Of a DNA stretch of 64,000 bases, positions 16,875 to 25,509 are shown piece after piece. How positions within the stretch are numbered: the stretch's first letter is position 1; every line of letters begins with the position of its first letter. Made by a program: the position numbers and the translations under genes. The stretch is from assembly GCF_003014595.1 (NCBI RefSeq), contig NZ_PYGK01000024.1, forward strand, positions 1 to 64,000, in the 5' to 3' direction. The stretch comes from Chitinophaga ginsengisoli (GTDB lineage Bacteria; Bacteroidota; Bacteroidia; Chitinophagales; Chitinophagaceae). Under the pieces are notes generated by a model. That model ran no database searches, was not told where the DNA came from, and saw only the letters and a list, made by a program, of their open reading frames with translations.

Positions 16875-18137
16875 ATGCGGACCATACTCAAAAATTATAG
16901 CAGCCTGCTATTGCTGTTAGGCGGAATTATCGCCGGCAGCATCCTCGGACTGATCTTCGGCAAACAGGTAGAAGTGATTAAACCGATAGGCGATATATTC
17001 CTGAACCTTCTTTTTACGGCTGTTATACCGCTGGTGTTCTTTGCCATTGCTTCAGCCATCGCCAATGTTGATCCCAGTCAGAAGCTGGGCAAGGTGATCT
17101 CTGTTATGGGCCTGGTGTTCGTGGGTACTGTCCTGGTATCTGCCTTTCTTACGATCGTGGCTATCTGGTTCTTTCCTTTACAGGCAGTTACTACCGGCCC
17201 CACAGCGATGGAGGAAATGCATACTGCCGGACCCGGAGAACAGCTCACCCGACTGTTGACAGTAGGAGAATTTTATGAACTGCTGTCGCGAAAGAACATG
17301 TTACCCTTCATCATCTTCTCTGCCCTGGTAGGATTTGCAGCACTGAAGGCAGGCGAATCAGGTAAGGCTTTTCGTCGTTTCCTGGATTCGGGTAATGAGG
17401 TGATGAAACAACTGCTGAACATCATCATGGTACTGGGTCCTATTGGTCTTGGCGCCTATTTCGCATACCAGGTCGGTACACTGGGACCTGAGCTCTTTGG
17501 CACCTATGCCAGTTCCATGGCGCTGTACTATGGCTTCGGATTGTTTTATTTCATCGTAATGTTCAGCGTATATGCTTTCCTAGCCGGCGGAATGGCGGGT
17601 GTGAAGATCTACTGGAAAAACAACCTGGTGCCCACGTTTACTGCGCTTGGGTCCTGCAGCAGTATCGCTACTATACCGGCTAATCTGACTGCTGCGCAGC
17701 GTATGGGCATTCCGGAGCATATCGGCAATGTGGTTGTACCATTGGGTGGCACACTGCATAAAGACGGTTCCAGCATCTCTTCTATTGTGAAAATAGGCGT
17801 TGTATTTGCCATGTTCCACCGTCCGCTGACAGGTGTGGACACGGTATTGCTGGCATTAGGGGTAACGGTGATCGTCAGTATTGTAGAAGGAGGAATTCCG
17901 AATGGTGGTTATATCGGGGAACTGTTAGTGATGTCTGTATACGGCTTCCCTATAGAAGCGCTGCCGGCGGTAATGGTAATCGGGACCCTTGTGGATCCAC
18001 TGGCCACCATCCTGAATGCTACCGGCGATACAGTAGCCGCCATGATGGTGACCAGGGTCATGAAAGGGCGCCGTTGGCTTAAGGATCGAGAGGATCTTCA
18101 GGGTCCTGCTGCCAGGCTTTCAGATCCGGTAGTATAA
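16875..18137 (+). CDS. Dicarboxylate/amino acid:cation symporter (DAACS family)
   Basis: A 420-residue inner-membrane secondary transporter related to GltP and DctA. Eight hydrophobic segments and two re-entrant hairpins are expected. Seen: the HP1 serine-rich loop GSCSSIATIPANL, the GIPEHIGNVVVPLGGTLHKDGSSIS block, and the C-terminal GTLVDPLATILNATGDTVAAMMV with the substrate-binding Asp and Asn. It probably takes up C4-dicarboxylates or acidic amino acids with protons or sodium; which one cannot be read. Its 3' end overlaps the convergent YdcF-like gene by 59 bp. Confidence 0.9.
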   Translation: MRTILKNYSSLLLLLGGIIAGSILGLIFGKQVEVIKPIGDIFLNLLFTAVIPLVFFAIASAIANVDPSQKLGKVISVMGLVFVGTVLVSAFLTIVAIWFFPLQAVTTGPTAMEEMHTAGPGEQLTRLLTVGEFYELLSRKNMLPFIIFSALVGFAALKAGESGKAFRRFLDSGNEVMKQLLNIIMVLGPIGLGAYFAYQVGTLGPELFGTYASSMALYYGFGLFYFIVMFSVYAFLAGGMAGVKIYWKNNLVPTFTALGSCSSIATIPANLTAAQRMGIPEHIGNVVVPLGGTLHKDGSSISSIVKIGVVFAMFHRPLTGVDTVLLALGVTVIVSIVEGGIPNGGYIGELLVMSVYGFPIEALPAVMVIGTLVDPLATILNATGDTVAAMMVTRVMKGRRWLKDREDLQGPAARLSDPVV

Positions 18138-19374
18138 TATTCTCCGTAGGTGCTTTTCTTTCCAGCCCTGTATAAGGCAGGTAGCCTATTTCATTGATAA
18201 AGCGTGGCGCCATCTTTTCAATAGCGAGCGACTGGAATGAATCTGATACGATCAGCATCGGTTTGGAGGCAGGCATATTGAAGAGGTATACCAGCCTTAC
18301 CGCATTACGAATGTTGGTGGTCGTATGCCTTGCATGTGGCTCTATGATCACTGCACTATCCGGGATCCCTAACTTGCTCACCATATATTTTTTCATCTCG
18401 ATCGCTTCGCAGAAAGGTGTTTTGTATGGATGCACATGCCCTCCGGACACAATAATAAAAGGCGCTACATTATCACGATACTGTTCTGCCGCCAGTTTAC
18501 AACGGAACATACCCATACTGTCCATGGTTTGTCCTGCCTTTCCGGGACCGCTTCCCGGCACCAGAATAGTGCTGAAGTGATATGCATTCCAGTTGGTCCT
18601 TCTGGACTTTGCAAAGGCAGCTGCATTCTGACCTTTATATAAAGGCTCATAACGGGTAGCCTCATCCCTGCCATTGATTTCCAATACCTCCAGGGATCCC
18701 AGCAAAGGCTGTCTGTAGAAGGCATTACCTGTCCCCACTGACATGATCTGCTGTACCGCTGTTTTCACCTGTTTTACGAAGGCAGGATCTGAAGGCCGGA
18801 AAGAGATAGAATCGATCCTGGGATAGCGGGGCGGAATACCCTGCAAATATACCTGGCAGATATGATTGATACCTGCGGCTACATCCTGCCATGCCAGACG
18901 AATAAAGGTGGTATCGGCATGCTGTGTATATAACGGATAACGATCAACGAGCTTGAGACGCTGCACCATTTCTGCTACATCGGGATTGCTGACTGCCAGC
19001 TTTTTGAATTCATCACTTACTTCCTGTATTTCATCTGCCGTCCATTCCAGCGCTTTGCCAATACAGGCGGCATCTGCACACTGACTGTAAGCAGTAGTTA
19101 ATCGTGCTTGTCTGTCTTTCGCTATCTGGTTAAATACAGCATCTTTTACAATAACGTTGTGTGCAGGACCACTCCTTTCCAGCAGGTATAACAGGTAGAA
19201 TGATTTTCTCATCTGTAACTGCTGTGTTGCGGTGTAAGAAGGAGCAGCTACCTTCGCTGTTTTTGTGGTCCTTGCTTTGGATTTGCCCCTTGTTGTTTTT
19301 CTACGTTGTGATTGCGCGGTCAATGTTACCAGGCACAATAACAAACATAGGCTCATGTTTACTACTGATCTCAT
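18079..19374 (-). CDS. Exported YdcF/SanA-like (DUF218) protein
   Basis: A 431-residue protein with a signal peptide (MRSVVNMSLCLLLCLVTLTAQS) and a basic linker rich in Arg, Lys and Thr. The N-terminal half has no family I recognise. The C-terminal DUF218 domain (about 270-400) shows STILVPGSG, FIIVSGGHVHP, the acidic CEAIEMKKYMVSKLGIP stretch and HARHTTTNIRNAV. SanA and ElyC of this family affect the envelope; the chemistry is unknown. I chose the ATG at 19374 for the signal peptide over a TTG at 19404. The gene shares its direction with the amidohydrolase, with a 38-bp gap. Confidence 0.75.
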   Translation of the reverse strand: MRSVVNMSLCLLLCLVTLTAQSQRRKTTRGKSKARTTKTAKVAAPSYTATQQLQMRKSFYLLYLLERSGPAHNVIVKDAVFNQIAKDRQARLTTAYSQCADAACIGKALEWTADEIQEVSDEFKKLAVSNPDVAEMVQRLKLVDRYPLYTQHADTTFIRLAWQDVAAGINHICQVYLQGIPPRYPRIDSISFRPSDPAFVKQVKTAVQQIMSVGTGNAFYRQPLLGSLEVLEINGRDEATRYEPLYKGQNAAAFAKSRRTNWNAYHFSTILVPGSGPGKAGQTMDSMGMFRCKLAAEQYRDNVAPFIIVSGGHVHPYKTPFCEAIEMKKYMVSKLGIPDSAVIIEPHARHTTTNIRNAVRLVYLFNMPASKPMLIVSDSFQSLAIEKMAPRFINEIGYLPYTGLERKAPTENIILPDLKAWQQDPEDPLDP

Positions 19375-19412
19375 ATTTTTTCTCCGGCGCGTTGGCTGCG
19401 CCAAGGCTTTGA

Positions 19413-20723
19413 TTATTGTATCTGTTTTCCGTTCTTATAAATAGCTTTAATGCTGCGTGTAGCCCTGATATCCAGTAATGGATTGGCGTCCAATATCATA
19501 AAGTCAGCCTTCTTACCAGGCAGCAGGCTGCCTGTCTGGCCTTCTATCCCCAGCATGGCAGCGCCGTTATAAGTGGCATACTGGATCACCCTTAAAGGAG
19601 GAATGCCCGCTTCTGTCATCAGTTGCAGTTCCATGTGTTCAGAAAAACCTATAGCCCTCACTGGCTGCGCACCGGAGTCGGTACCCATGACGATCTTTAC
19701 GCCTGCACTATCCATTTTGTGCAGGTTCCTGGAAGCGATCTGTAGTGATTGCATCTTGCGTTCCCGTTCTTCACTATTTTGTTTGCGATATTCTTCGCTT
19801 TTCAGCAGATCCGATACACCAGGTTCCAACGAACGGACAAAGAAAGGATCCGGAAACCATTCCGGCAGGGAGGCATAAGCAAAAGCGAATTCTTCGATGC
19901 AAAGGGTGGGAATATAACAGATATTCTTCTGTTTCATCATAATGATCAGGGAATCGTCGACCTCCTGATCCCTGATACTGTGTGCCAATACATCGATACC
20001 TGCATCTACCAGCTTGTGGGCATCTTCGAGGTAATATACATGTGCGGCTACTTTGATATTATGCGCATGTGCTTCTGTAATGATAGCATGATAAATTTCA
20101 GGAAGCATGCGGGGTGTTCCATCCACCCAGATCTTGATAAAATCAGGTTTCAATACTACCAGGCGGCGCATATCCTGCAAGGCCTGATCCGCGTTCACCG
20201 GACGCAGTATGCTAGGGCCGAATGCCACCGGCGGAACTCCTTTGGGTGTTCCAAAACCATAACCGGCAGTATAAAAGGAAGCACCGGGAAGCATACCCAT
20301 TCGTGATGCATCTTTAAAAATGAAGGCCGCCGGCTGGTCAGTTCCCAGGCTCAATACTGTTCCCACGCCATATTCCAGATATTGCATCAGATGGCGGTTT
20401 ACATTTTCCGGGGTATAATTGGCGGCGGCAATCGTTGTGCCCTGCAATAATCCTACGTGACCATGGCCGTTCACCAACAACGGCATCACCGTCATTCCCT
20501 GACCATCTATTTGTTCAGCGTCTTTAACAGGATAGTTTGTACCTGCCGGTAGTATAGCGGCAATGGTGTCGTCGGTAACGACCAGACTGACATGGGAACG
20601 GGCTTCAGCCCCGCTCCCATCAATCAGGGTAATGTCTTTGAGTATAAAAGAAGTGTTGTCCTGGGCATAAGTGTAGTAACATATAGCGGAAAGGCAAACA
20701 CTGAGAAACACACGTCTTAGCAT
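19413..20723 (-). CDS. Exported amidohydrolase (imidazolonepropionase-like)
   Basis: A 436-residue metal-dependent hydrolase with a signal peptide ending YTYAQ. Motifs in order: NGHGHVG (first metal His pair), FIKIWVDG (Lys that may be carboxylated), KVAAHVYYLEDA and DVLAHSIRD (His ligands), and MGTDSGAQPV (catalytic Asp). The last part, GIEGQTGSLLPGKKADFMILDANPL, is the usual beta-sandwich. Relatives cleave dipeptides or cyclic amides; the substrate is unknown. It is upstream of the YdcF-like gene and may be cotranscribed with it. Confidence 0.85.
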   Translation of the reverse strand: MLRRVFLSVCLSAICYYTYAQDNTSFILKDITLIDGSGAEARSHVSLVVTDDTIAAILPAGTNYPVKDAEQIDGQGMTVMPLLVNGHGHVGLLQGTTIAAANYTPENVNRHLMQYLEYGVGTVLSLGTDQPAAFIFKDASRMGMLPGASFYTAGYGFGTPKGVPPVAFGPSILRPVNADQALQDMRRLVVLKPDFIKIWVDGTPRMLPEIYHAIITEAHAHNIKVAAHVYYLEDAHKLVDAGIDVLAHSIRDQEVDDSLIIMMKQKNICYIPTLCIEEFAFAYASLPEWFPDPFFVRSLEPGVSDLLKSEEYRKQNSEERERKMQSLQIASRNLHKMDSAGVKIVMGTDSGAQPVRAIGFSEHMELQLMTEAGIPPLRVIQYATYNGAAMLGIEGQTGSLLPGKKADFMILDANPLLDIRATRSIKAIYKNGKQIQ

Positions 20724-20772
20724 AGTTACGCAATTTGCAGTTTATCAATTCCAGAAACTGCAAACTACGAAA

Positions 20773-21945
20773 CTATAGACTTAAAACGGACCGGGTCGCC
20801 TGTTGAATTTTATGAAAGGCAAGATCGAGGTCTGAAAGGAGGTCGGCCGGCTCCTCCAGTCCAACCGATAAACGGACCAGACTATCCGCCACCCCGGCGG
20901 CTCTCCGCTTTTCGTCAGGGATAGATTTGTGGGTCATACTGGCCGGATGACATAACAAACTTTTAACACCTCCCAGACTTTCCGCCAGCTTAAAATATTG
21001 GGTGCCAGTCACAAAAGCTTGTGCTGTCGCTTCGGTATCGTCCTTGAAAGTAAAGGAAACAATACCACCGAACCCTTTCGACTGTTTTTTCGCAATATCA
21101 TGCCCCGGGTGACTGGCAAGACCGGGATAATATACTTTATCTACCAATGGATGTTGCGCCAGGTATTCCGCAATGGCCGCCGCATTGGCACAGTGTTGCC
21201 TTACACGCAGGTGTAATGTCTCGATACCGCGAATCAACAGGAAACTGTCAAATGGTGAGAGAATAGCGCCACAGGCGTTCTGATAGAATTTGATCTCCGC
21301 ACCCAGTTCAGGCGTCTTTGTCACCACCAGTCCTGCTATCAGGTCACTATGTCCACCCAGGTATTTGGTGGCGCTATGCACCACGATATCGGCGCCGAGT
21401 GCCAGTGGCTGTTGTAATACGGGAGAAGCGAATGTATTGTCCACGCAGAACAGGCATTTACTGGCAGCCGCGATCTTCGCAATGGCAGCAATGTCGGATA
21501 TCTTCAGGGTAGGATTGGTAGGTGTTTCCAGCCATATAAGCTTAGTAGCTGGTGTAATAGCATTAAAGACTGCCTGTACATCTGAAGTATCCACATAAGT
21601 AACCTTGATACCAAATTTATCATACACTTTGTTGAATAACCGGAAAGCCCCTCCGTAGATATCATCCACAGCCACAATTTCATCACCATATTGCAGTAGT
21701 TTTATAATAGCGTCAATGGCGGCCAGTCCGCTGGAAAAAGCAATGCCAGTGCTACCGCCTTCCAGTTGCGCAGCTATTTTTTCCAATGTTTCACGGGTAG
21801 GATTATTCGTCCTTGCATAGTCATACCCCTTGTTTACGCCTGGTGCCTCCTGTACGAAAGTAGAGGTCTGGTAAATAGGTACAGCAATGGCGCCTGTTTG
21901 TGGATCTACGGGAATAGAATGGATCAGTTCTGTGATTGTGCTCAT
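20773..21945 (-). CDS. PLP-dependent trans-sulfuration enzyme (cystathionine gamma-synthase/lyase family)
   Basis: A 390-residue Cys/Met-metabolism enzyme. Seen: the YARTNNPTRETLE loop, FSSGLAAIDA, the substrate-loop DDIYGGAFRLF, WLETPTNPTLK, VDNTFASP and the PLP lysine in SATKYLGGHSD (Lys194). Sequence alone does not separate cystathionine gamma-synthase, gamma-lyase and O-acyl-homoserine sulfhydrylase. The SAM riboswitch upstream points to methionine synthesis, so a synthase or sulfhydrylase acting on an acyl-homoserine is favoured. Confidence 0.9.
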   Translation of the reverse strand: MSTITELIHSIPVDPQTGAIAVPIYQTSTFVQEAPGVNKGYDYARTNNPTRETLEKIAAQLEGGSTGIAFSSGLAAIDAIIKLLQYGDEIVAVDDIYGGAFRLFNKVYDKFGIKVTYVDTSDVQAVFNAITPATKLIWLETPTNPTLKISDIAAIAKIAAASKCLFCVDNTFASPVLQQPLALGADIVVHSATKYLGGHSDLIAGLVVTKTPELGAEIKFYQNACGAILSPFDSFLLIRGIETLHLRVRQHCANAAAIAEYLAQHPLVDKVYYPGLASHPGHDIAKKQSKGFGGIVSFTFKDDTEATAQAFVTGTQYFKLAESLGGVKSLLCHPASMTHKSIPDEKRRAAGVADSLVRLSVGLEEPADLLSDLDLAFHKIQQATRSVLSL

Positions 21946-22044
21946 CTCTTTTTTGTTTTTGAGTTTGATGATAATTGTTGATTAAACAGGTCCTTATGAG
22001 GAACTTATCAAAGAGAGGGCAGATAGTGGCAGGAAGTCATTAAA

Positions 22045-22078
22045 AACAAAAAACTCACCTGGTAGCCAGGTGAGTTTT
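22045..22078 (-). terminator. Terminator in the leader of the SAM-controlled gene
   Basis: On the minus strand AAAACTCACCTGG/CCAGGTGAGTTTT with a 3-nt loop runs into a T-rich tract. It lies between the riboswitch aptamer and the start codon (21945), so it is the likely expression platform. I could not find a clear competing antiterminator. Confidence 0.85.
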
Positions 22079-22111
22079 GTATATTTTTAGTAAAATAGAT
22101 CAAACCTACTG

Positions 22112-22222
22112 ACTTATCTTTCCCGCTGTAAGCGGGATGGATGTAGCACCTTTCCGGTCTGGTGGAACCGGGTGGTTGCTAAGGCTTCGCAGGGCCATTT
22201 CCCTCTGCCTTTCTTGATAAGA
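22112..22222 (-). promoter_or_regulatory. SAM-I riboswitch (S-box) aptamer
   Basis: On the minus strand the P1 stem is CTTATCAAG (22221-22213) with a matching AGATAAG at 22119-22113. Between them are GGCAGAGGGA, GAAGCCTTAGCAACC, GGTGCTACATCC and a CCCGCTTACAGCGGG P4-type hairpin, in the order of the SAM-I family. It is followed by an intrinsic terminator, so high S-adenosylmethionine should shut off the PLP enzyme gene. Confidence 0.95.
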
Positions 22223-22239
22223 AACTTAAAGAACTGGTG

Positions 22240-22272
22240 CAAAGATATAGGAGAACAAATTAAATCGCCAAA
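22240..22272 (-). promoter_or_regulatory. Promoter of the SAM riboswitch transcript
   Basis: The minus strand has TTTG (22272-22269), a gap of about 21 nt, then TATCTTTG (22247-22240). This fits the Bacteroidota -33/-7 pair. The start site would be near 22233, about 12 nt before P1. The -33 part abuts the stop codon of the epimerase-like gene. Confidence 0.7.
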
Positions 22273-22273
22273 T

Positions 22274-23242
22274 TTATTTTTTATCTGCTATACTTTTCAC
22301 CGTTAGAGAAATGCCTTCTTCATAGGATGTAGGCTTAAAATTAAAATGCTTTTCAAATTTAGAACTGTCAAAAATATACGGGTGTGTAGTCTGGTACATC
22401 ATCTCATGCAATTCTCCGATAGTCTTATTAAAAAGCCCTGCCAGGCGGATCATAAAGCCATTCAGTTTTGAATAACGGGGCTTCACATGTAAAGCTGCTG
22501 CTATCATTTCCACATATTCTTTTCCGTTAGGCGCCGGATTAGTTGTTGGTAGATGCCATACCTGGTTAAAAGACGATGCGTCAGATGCCAGCAGATATAA
22601 CCCCTTTCCTGCATCGGGAGTAAAAGTGTAACTATGGGTTACCTGGTCATTTCCCATCCAGTTGGCAGCCTGCCCGTTTGCCAGTTTATTGATGACCATA
22701 ATATTCAGTACACTGGTGCTGTCTGCCGAGGGACCATAAAAGTCCGCCGAGCGGGCAATACTCGCGGTAAGATTTCCCTGCTTCACATTTTGCATGATCT
22801 TATCTGCGATCATTGCCCTGATCTCTCCTTTTTTACTCCTTGGATTATAAGGTGTATCCTCGGTCATGGCGCCATTCACCAACCCATACATATATACATT
22901 GTCAAAAAAGATGAAAGGGATACCGCCCTCGCTGCAGGCTTCAATCACGTTCTGAATGATCTTTGGCCATTTTTCCTGCCAGACCTTGTGGTCATAGACC
23001 AGCCCCACACATAAAAACACGACGGCCGAACCGCTGACAGCCCTACGCGTCTCCAGGGGATCTGTAATGTCTGCCGCTATAATATCTGTTACCCCTCTTA
23101 CCGGCTTAGCCTGCCTGCTTACCAATCTCACATGTTTTCCCTGCTCCAGTAAAACGGTTGTCAACTCCTTCGCTATACTCCCTCCTGCGCCTAAAATTGT
23201 GTAAACTCCTGATCCTGTTACATTTGAATGTGTGTTGGTCAT
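22274..23242 (-). CDS. NAD(P)-dependent epimerase/dehydratase-like protein (extended SDR)
   Basis: A 322-residue Rossmann-fold protein. The N-terminal nucleotide site reads YTILGAGGSIAKEL, followed by RLVSRQAKP (likely cofactor selectivity), DITDP and FLCVGLVYD. The usual YxxxK is not obvious, although FFDNVYMYG occupies the right region, so catalytic activity is uncertain. It is divergent from the TetR gene and shares a 98-bp control region with a TGAACAGTGTTCA palindrome, so it may be controlled by that regulator. Confidence 0.75.
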   Translation of the reverse strand: MTNTHSNVTGSGVYTILGAGGSIAKELTTVLLEQGKHVRLVSRQAKPVRGVTDIIAADITDPLETRRAVSGSAVVFLCVGLVYDHKVWQEKWPKIIQNVIEACSEGGIPFIFFDNVYMYGLVNGAMTEDTPYNPRSKKGEIRAMIADKIMQNVKQGNLTASIARSADFYGPSADSTSVLNIMVINKLANGQAANWMGNDQVTHSYTFTPDAGKGLYLLASDASSFNQVWHLPTTNPAPNGKEYVEMIAAALHVKPRYSKLNGFMIRLAGLFNKTIGELHEMMYQTTHPYIFDSSKFEKHFNFKPTSYEEGISLTVKSIADKK

Positions 23243-23298
23243 AATAGGGTAGCTTTTTTTATAATTAATGACGTAAAGCTAAAAGAAATATTTCATTT

Positions 23299-23318
23299 TA
23301 TGAACAGTGTTCAGTAAG
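23299..23318 (+). promoter_or_regulatory. Candidate TetR operator, site 1 (tetR/epimerase control region)
   Basis: TTATGAACAGTGTTCAGTAA contains the 13-bp palindrome TGAACAGTGTTCA. It abuts TAAGTTTG (23315-23322), a -7 match whose start site near 23329 lies 12 nt before the tetR ATG. A 17-of-20 copy precedes the efflux operon. Confidence 0.75.
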
Positions 23319-23340
23319 TTTGTGCTGTAAAGTTAATTAT

Positions 23341-23949
23341 ATGGGCATCACAGACAGAAAAGAACGGGAAAAGCAGGAAATGAGGAAACTGATCATCGAC
23401 GCCGCCATGGAGATGTTTATTAAAGAGGGGTTTGAAAGGACATCGATACGTAATATAGCTGATAAAATAGAATACAGTCCCGCCACTATTTATCTCTATT
23501 ATAAGGACAAGGACGAGTTGTTATATGAAGTGCAGGGACAGGCTTTCCTGGAACTATATAACGCCTTCGTGAAGGAAGTAACAGCTACTGATCCCCTGGA
23601 AAGACTGGAACAGCTGCTCTTCAGTTACATCAACTTTGGTTTCGAACATCCGGATCTGTATGACCTGATGTTCATCCTTCGTGCTCCCATGAAGGCGGTA
23701 GACGATGAAAATGACTGGCCGAATTGCGATGAAGCTTATAATTACCTGGCCGATATAATAGACAAGTGTGGTGACCAGCTGCGTTTCGATAATCCACAGA
23801 TCGCAGCACTCTCTATCTGGTCAATCGGGCATGGCCTGATCTCTCTTTATATCAGGGAGCGCATTAAGGTCATGCAACTACCTGACGATCAGATCCGTAA
23901 CATCATAATAGCCACTGCCAAAGAACATCTGCGGCTGATGAAAAAGTAA
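23341..23949 (+). CDS. TetR/AcrR family transcriptional regulator
   Basis: A 202-residue repressor-type protein. The N-terminal HTH (about 18-62) reads IIDAAMEMFIKEGFERTSIRNIADKIEYSPATIYLYYKDKDELL, a textbook TetR pattern. The C-terminal helical part resembles the WHG/TetR_C ligand domain. The ATG at 23341 is preferred over a TTG at 23320. It is divergent from the epimerase-like gene and is followed by a TolC-adaptor-RND operon that carries the same operator, so it probably represses that pump and itself. The inducing ligand is unknown. Confidence 0.92.
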   Translation: MGITDRKEREKQEMRKLIIDAAMEMFIKEGFERTSIRNIADKIEYSPATIYLYYKDKDELLYEVQGQAFLELYNAFVKEVTATDPLERLEQLLFSYINFGFEHPDLYDLMFILRAPMKAVDDENDWPNCDEAYNYLADIIDKCGDQLRFDNPQIAALSIWSIGHGLISLYIRERIKVMQLPDDQIRNIIIATAKEHLRLMKK

Positions 23950-23951
23950 GA

Positions 23952-23977
23952 GATGACGTCTGATAATTGACGTCATC
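23952..23977. repeat. Hairpin after tetR
   Basis: A 9-bp stem, GATGACGTC/GACGTCATC, with an 8-nt loop lies 2 bp past the stop codon. No T run follows, so it may protect the 3' end rather than terminate. Confidence 0.5.
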
Positions 23978-24068
23978 AACTATCAATGGTTTTTATCACG
24001 CAGATATGTGCCTGTTATTTGACCTCGTCAACATAACGCACTTATCTGCCTGGTAACAGCCTGATTAC

Positions 24069-24090
24069 GACACTTAAGGTGTCTTTTTTT
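24069..24090 (+). terminator. Terminator after tetR
   Basis: GACAC-TTAAG-GTGTC followed by seven T. The stem is short (5 bp). It separates tetR from the efflux operon. Confidence 0.6.
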
Positions 24091-24098
24091 ATCCTTTA

Positions 24099-24118
24099 CC
24101 ACTAAACACTGTTCATAA
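24099..24118 (-). promoter_or_regulatory. Candidate TetR operator, site 2 (efflux operon)
   Basis: The minus strand reads TTATGAACAGTGTTTAGTGG, 17 of 20 identical to the site at 23299. It lies 15 bp before the ATG of the TolC-type gene. Confidence 0.7.
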
Positions 24119-24132
24119 TTTCAACTACGATC

Positions 24133-25485
24133 ATGAAAAGAAAAACGTTCATAATGCTGCTCGCCTTATCCGGAATGTTTGCCCGGTATGGCTATGGACA
24201 GGGAAAGGTCCTGGATGAGTATATCCAGAGCGCCTTTTCACAGAATCAGGGGCTGAAACAGCAGAACTTTCAGCTGGATAAGTCGCTCTATGCCCTGAAA
24301 GAGGCTAAGAGCTTATTCTATCCACAGATAGGCCTGGCGGGTAGCTATACAAAGACGGATGGCGGCCGTACCATCGACCTGCCTATCGGGGATATGCTGA
24401 ACCCTGTGTACAGCACACTCAATCAGCTCACCAACAGTGAGAAATTTCCGCAGGTACAAAACCAATCGTTTTTGCTGAACCCGAATAACTTCTATGATGT
24501 GCACGTGCGTACTTCTCTTCCCTTAGTGAACACGGAAATATGGTACGCCAACAAGATCAGAAAAGAGAGCATTACGATGCAGCAGGCAGCAGTGAACGTG
24601 TATAAGCGCAAACTGGTAAAAGATATTAAAACAGCATACTATCAGTATTACCAGGCAGGGAAAGCAGTGGAGATCTACAATACTGCCCAGCTCCAGGTGC
24701 AGGAGAACATAAGGGTCAACACCAGCTTCCTCGCCAACGGCGTTACTAACAGTACCGCGCTGACCCGTGCCAAAGCAGAACAACAAAAGATCGCCGCTTC
24801 CATTACAGAAGCAGAAAATAAACAAAAGAATGCCCAGGCGTATTTCAATTTCCTGCTGAACCGTGATCTGAGCGCTGCTATTACCGTAGACAGCAGCATT
24901 TTCATGCCGGAAGAAATATTACCTCCTGCCACTCCTACCGGCAATACAAGGGATGAACTGCTGCAATTATCTCAACAGCAAAAGATCGCCTCACTCTTTT
25001 ACCGTCAGTCAAAGTCCTACCTGGTGCCTAAACTAAGCACGTTCCTGGATCTTGGCTCACAAGGTTTCAACTGGAACGTCGACAATAAATCCCGTTACTA
25101 TATGTGGGGCGTGAACCTGCAATGGGATCTTTTCGCCGCTGGTCAGCGCAAATACAAGGCACAACAGGCGGCCATCGACATCAGTAATCTACAGGCGGCT
25201 TATAACGAAAGCAATATCTCCTTCCAACTGGAACAACAGGTAGCGGAGAATAACTACCATACAGCCGTCGCCAACTTTAAAAGCGCCAGGGAACAACTCA
25301 AGCTATCTGAAAAATACTATACAGATCAATCGAAGGTTTACAAAGCAGGACAGCTACTGTATATCGAATTGCTGGATGCACAGAACCAGCTTACCAATGC
25401 AAAGCTGCAGCTGTCCGTTGCTTTTGCAGCCGTGCAAACCGCCATCGCCGACATCGAACGCACACAGGCTTCCTATAAACTTTAA
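24133..25485 (+). CDS. TolC family outer membrane efflux protein
   Basis: A 450-residue outer membrane channel with a signal peptide ending YGYGQ. It has the two-repeat, coiled-coil-rich pattern of the family: FYPQIGLAGSYTK near residue 65, long amphipathic helices (about 140-250 and 340-440) and QWDLFAAGQRKYKAQQA. It forms the exit duct of a tripartite pump. First gene of the operon; the adaptor follows after 24 bp. Confidence 0.9.
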   Translation: MKRKTFIMLLALSGMFARYGYGQGKVLDEYIQSAFSQNQGLKQQNFQLDKSLYALKEAKSLFYPQIGLAGSYTKTDGGRTIDLPIGDMLNPVYSTLNQLTNSEKFPQVQNQSFLLNPNNFYDVHVRTSLPLVNTEIWYANKIRKESITMQQAAVNVYKRKLVKDIKTAYYQYYQAGKAVEIYNTAQLQVQENIRVNTSFLANGVTNSTALTRAKAEQQKIAASITEAENKQKNAQAYFNFLLNRDLSAAITVDSSIFMPEEILPPATPTGNTRDELLQLSQQQKIASLFYRQSKSYLVPKLSTFLDLGSQGFNWNVDNKSRYYMWGVNLQWDLFAAGQRKYKAQQAAIDISNLQAAYNESNISFQLEQQVAENNYHTAVANFKSAREQLKLSEKYYTDQSKVYKAGQLLYIELLDAQNQLTNAKLQLSVAFAAVQTAIADIERTQASYKL

Positions 25486-25509
25486 TCCACTTCCTTAAAA
25501 ATATTCAAC

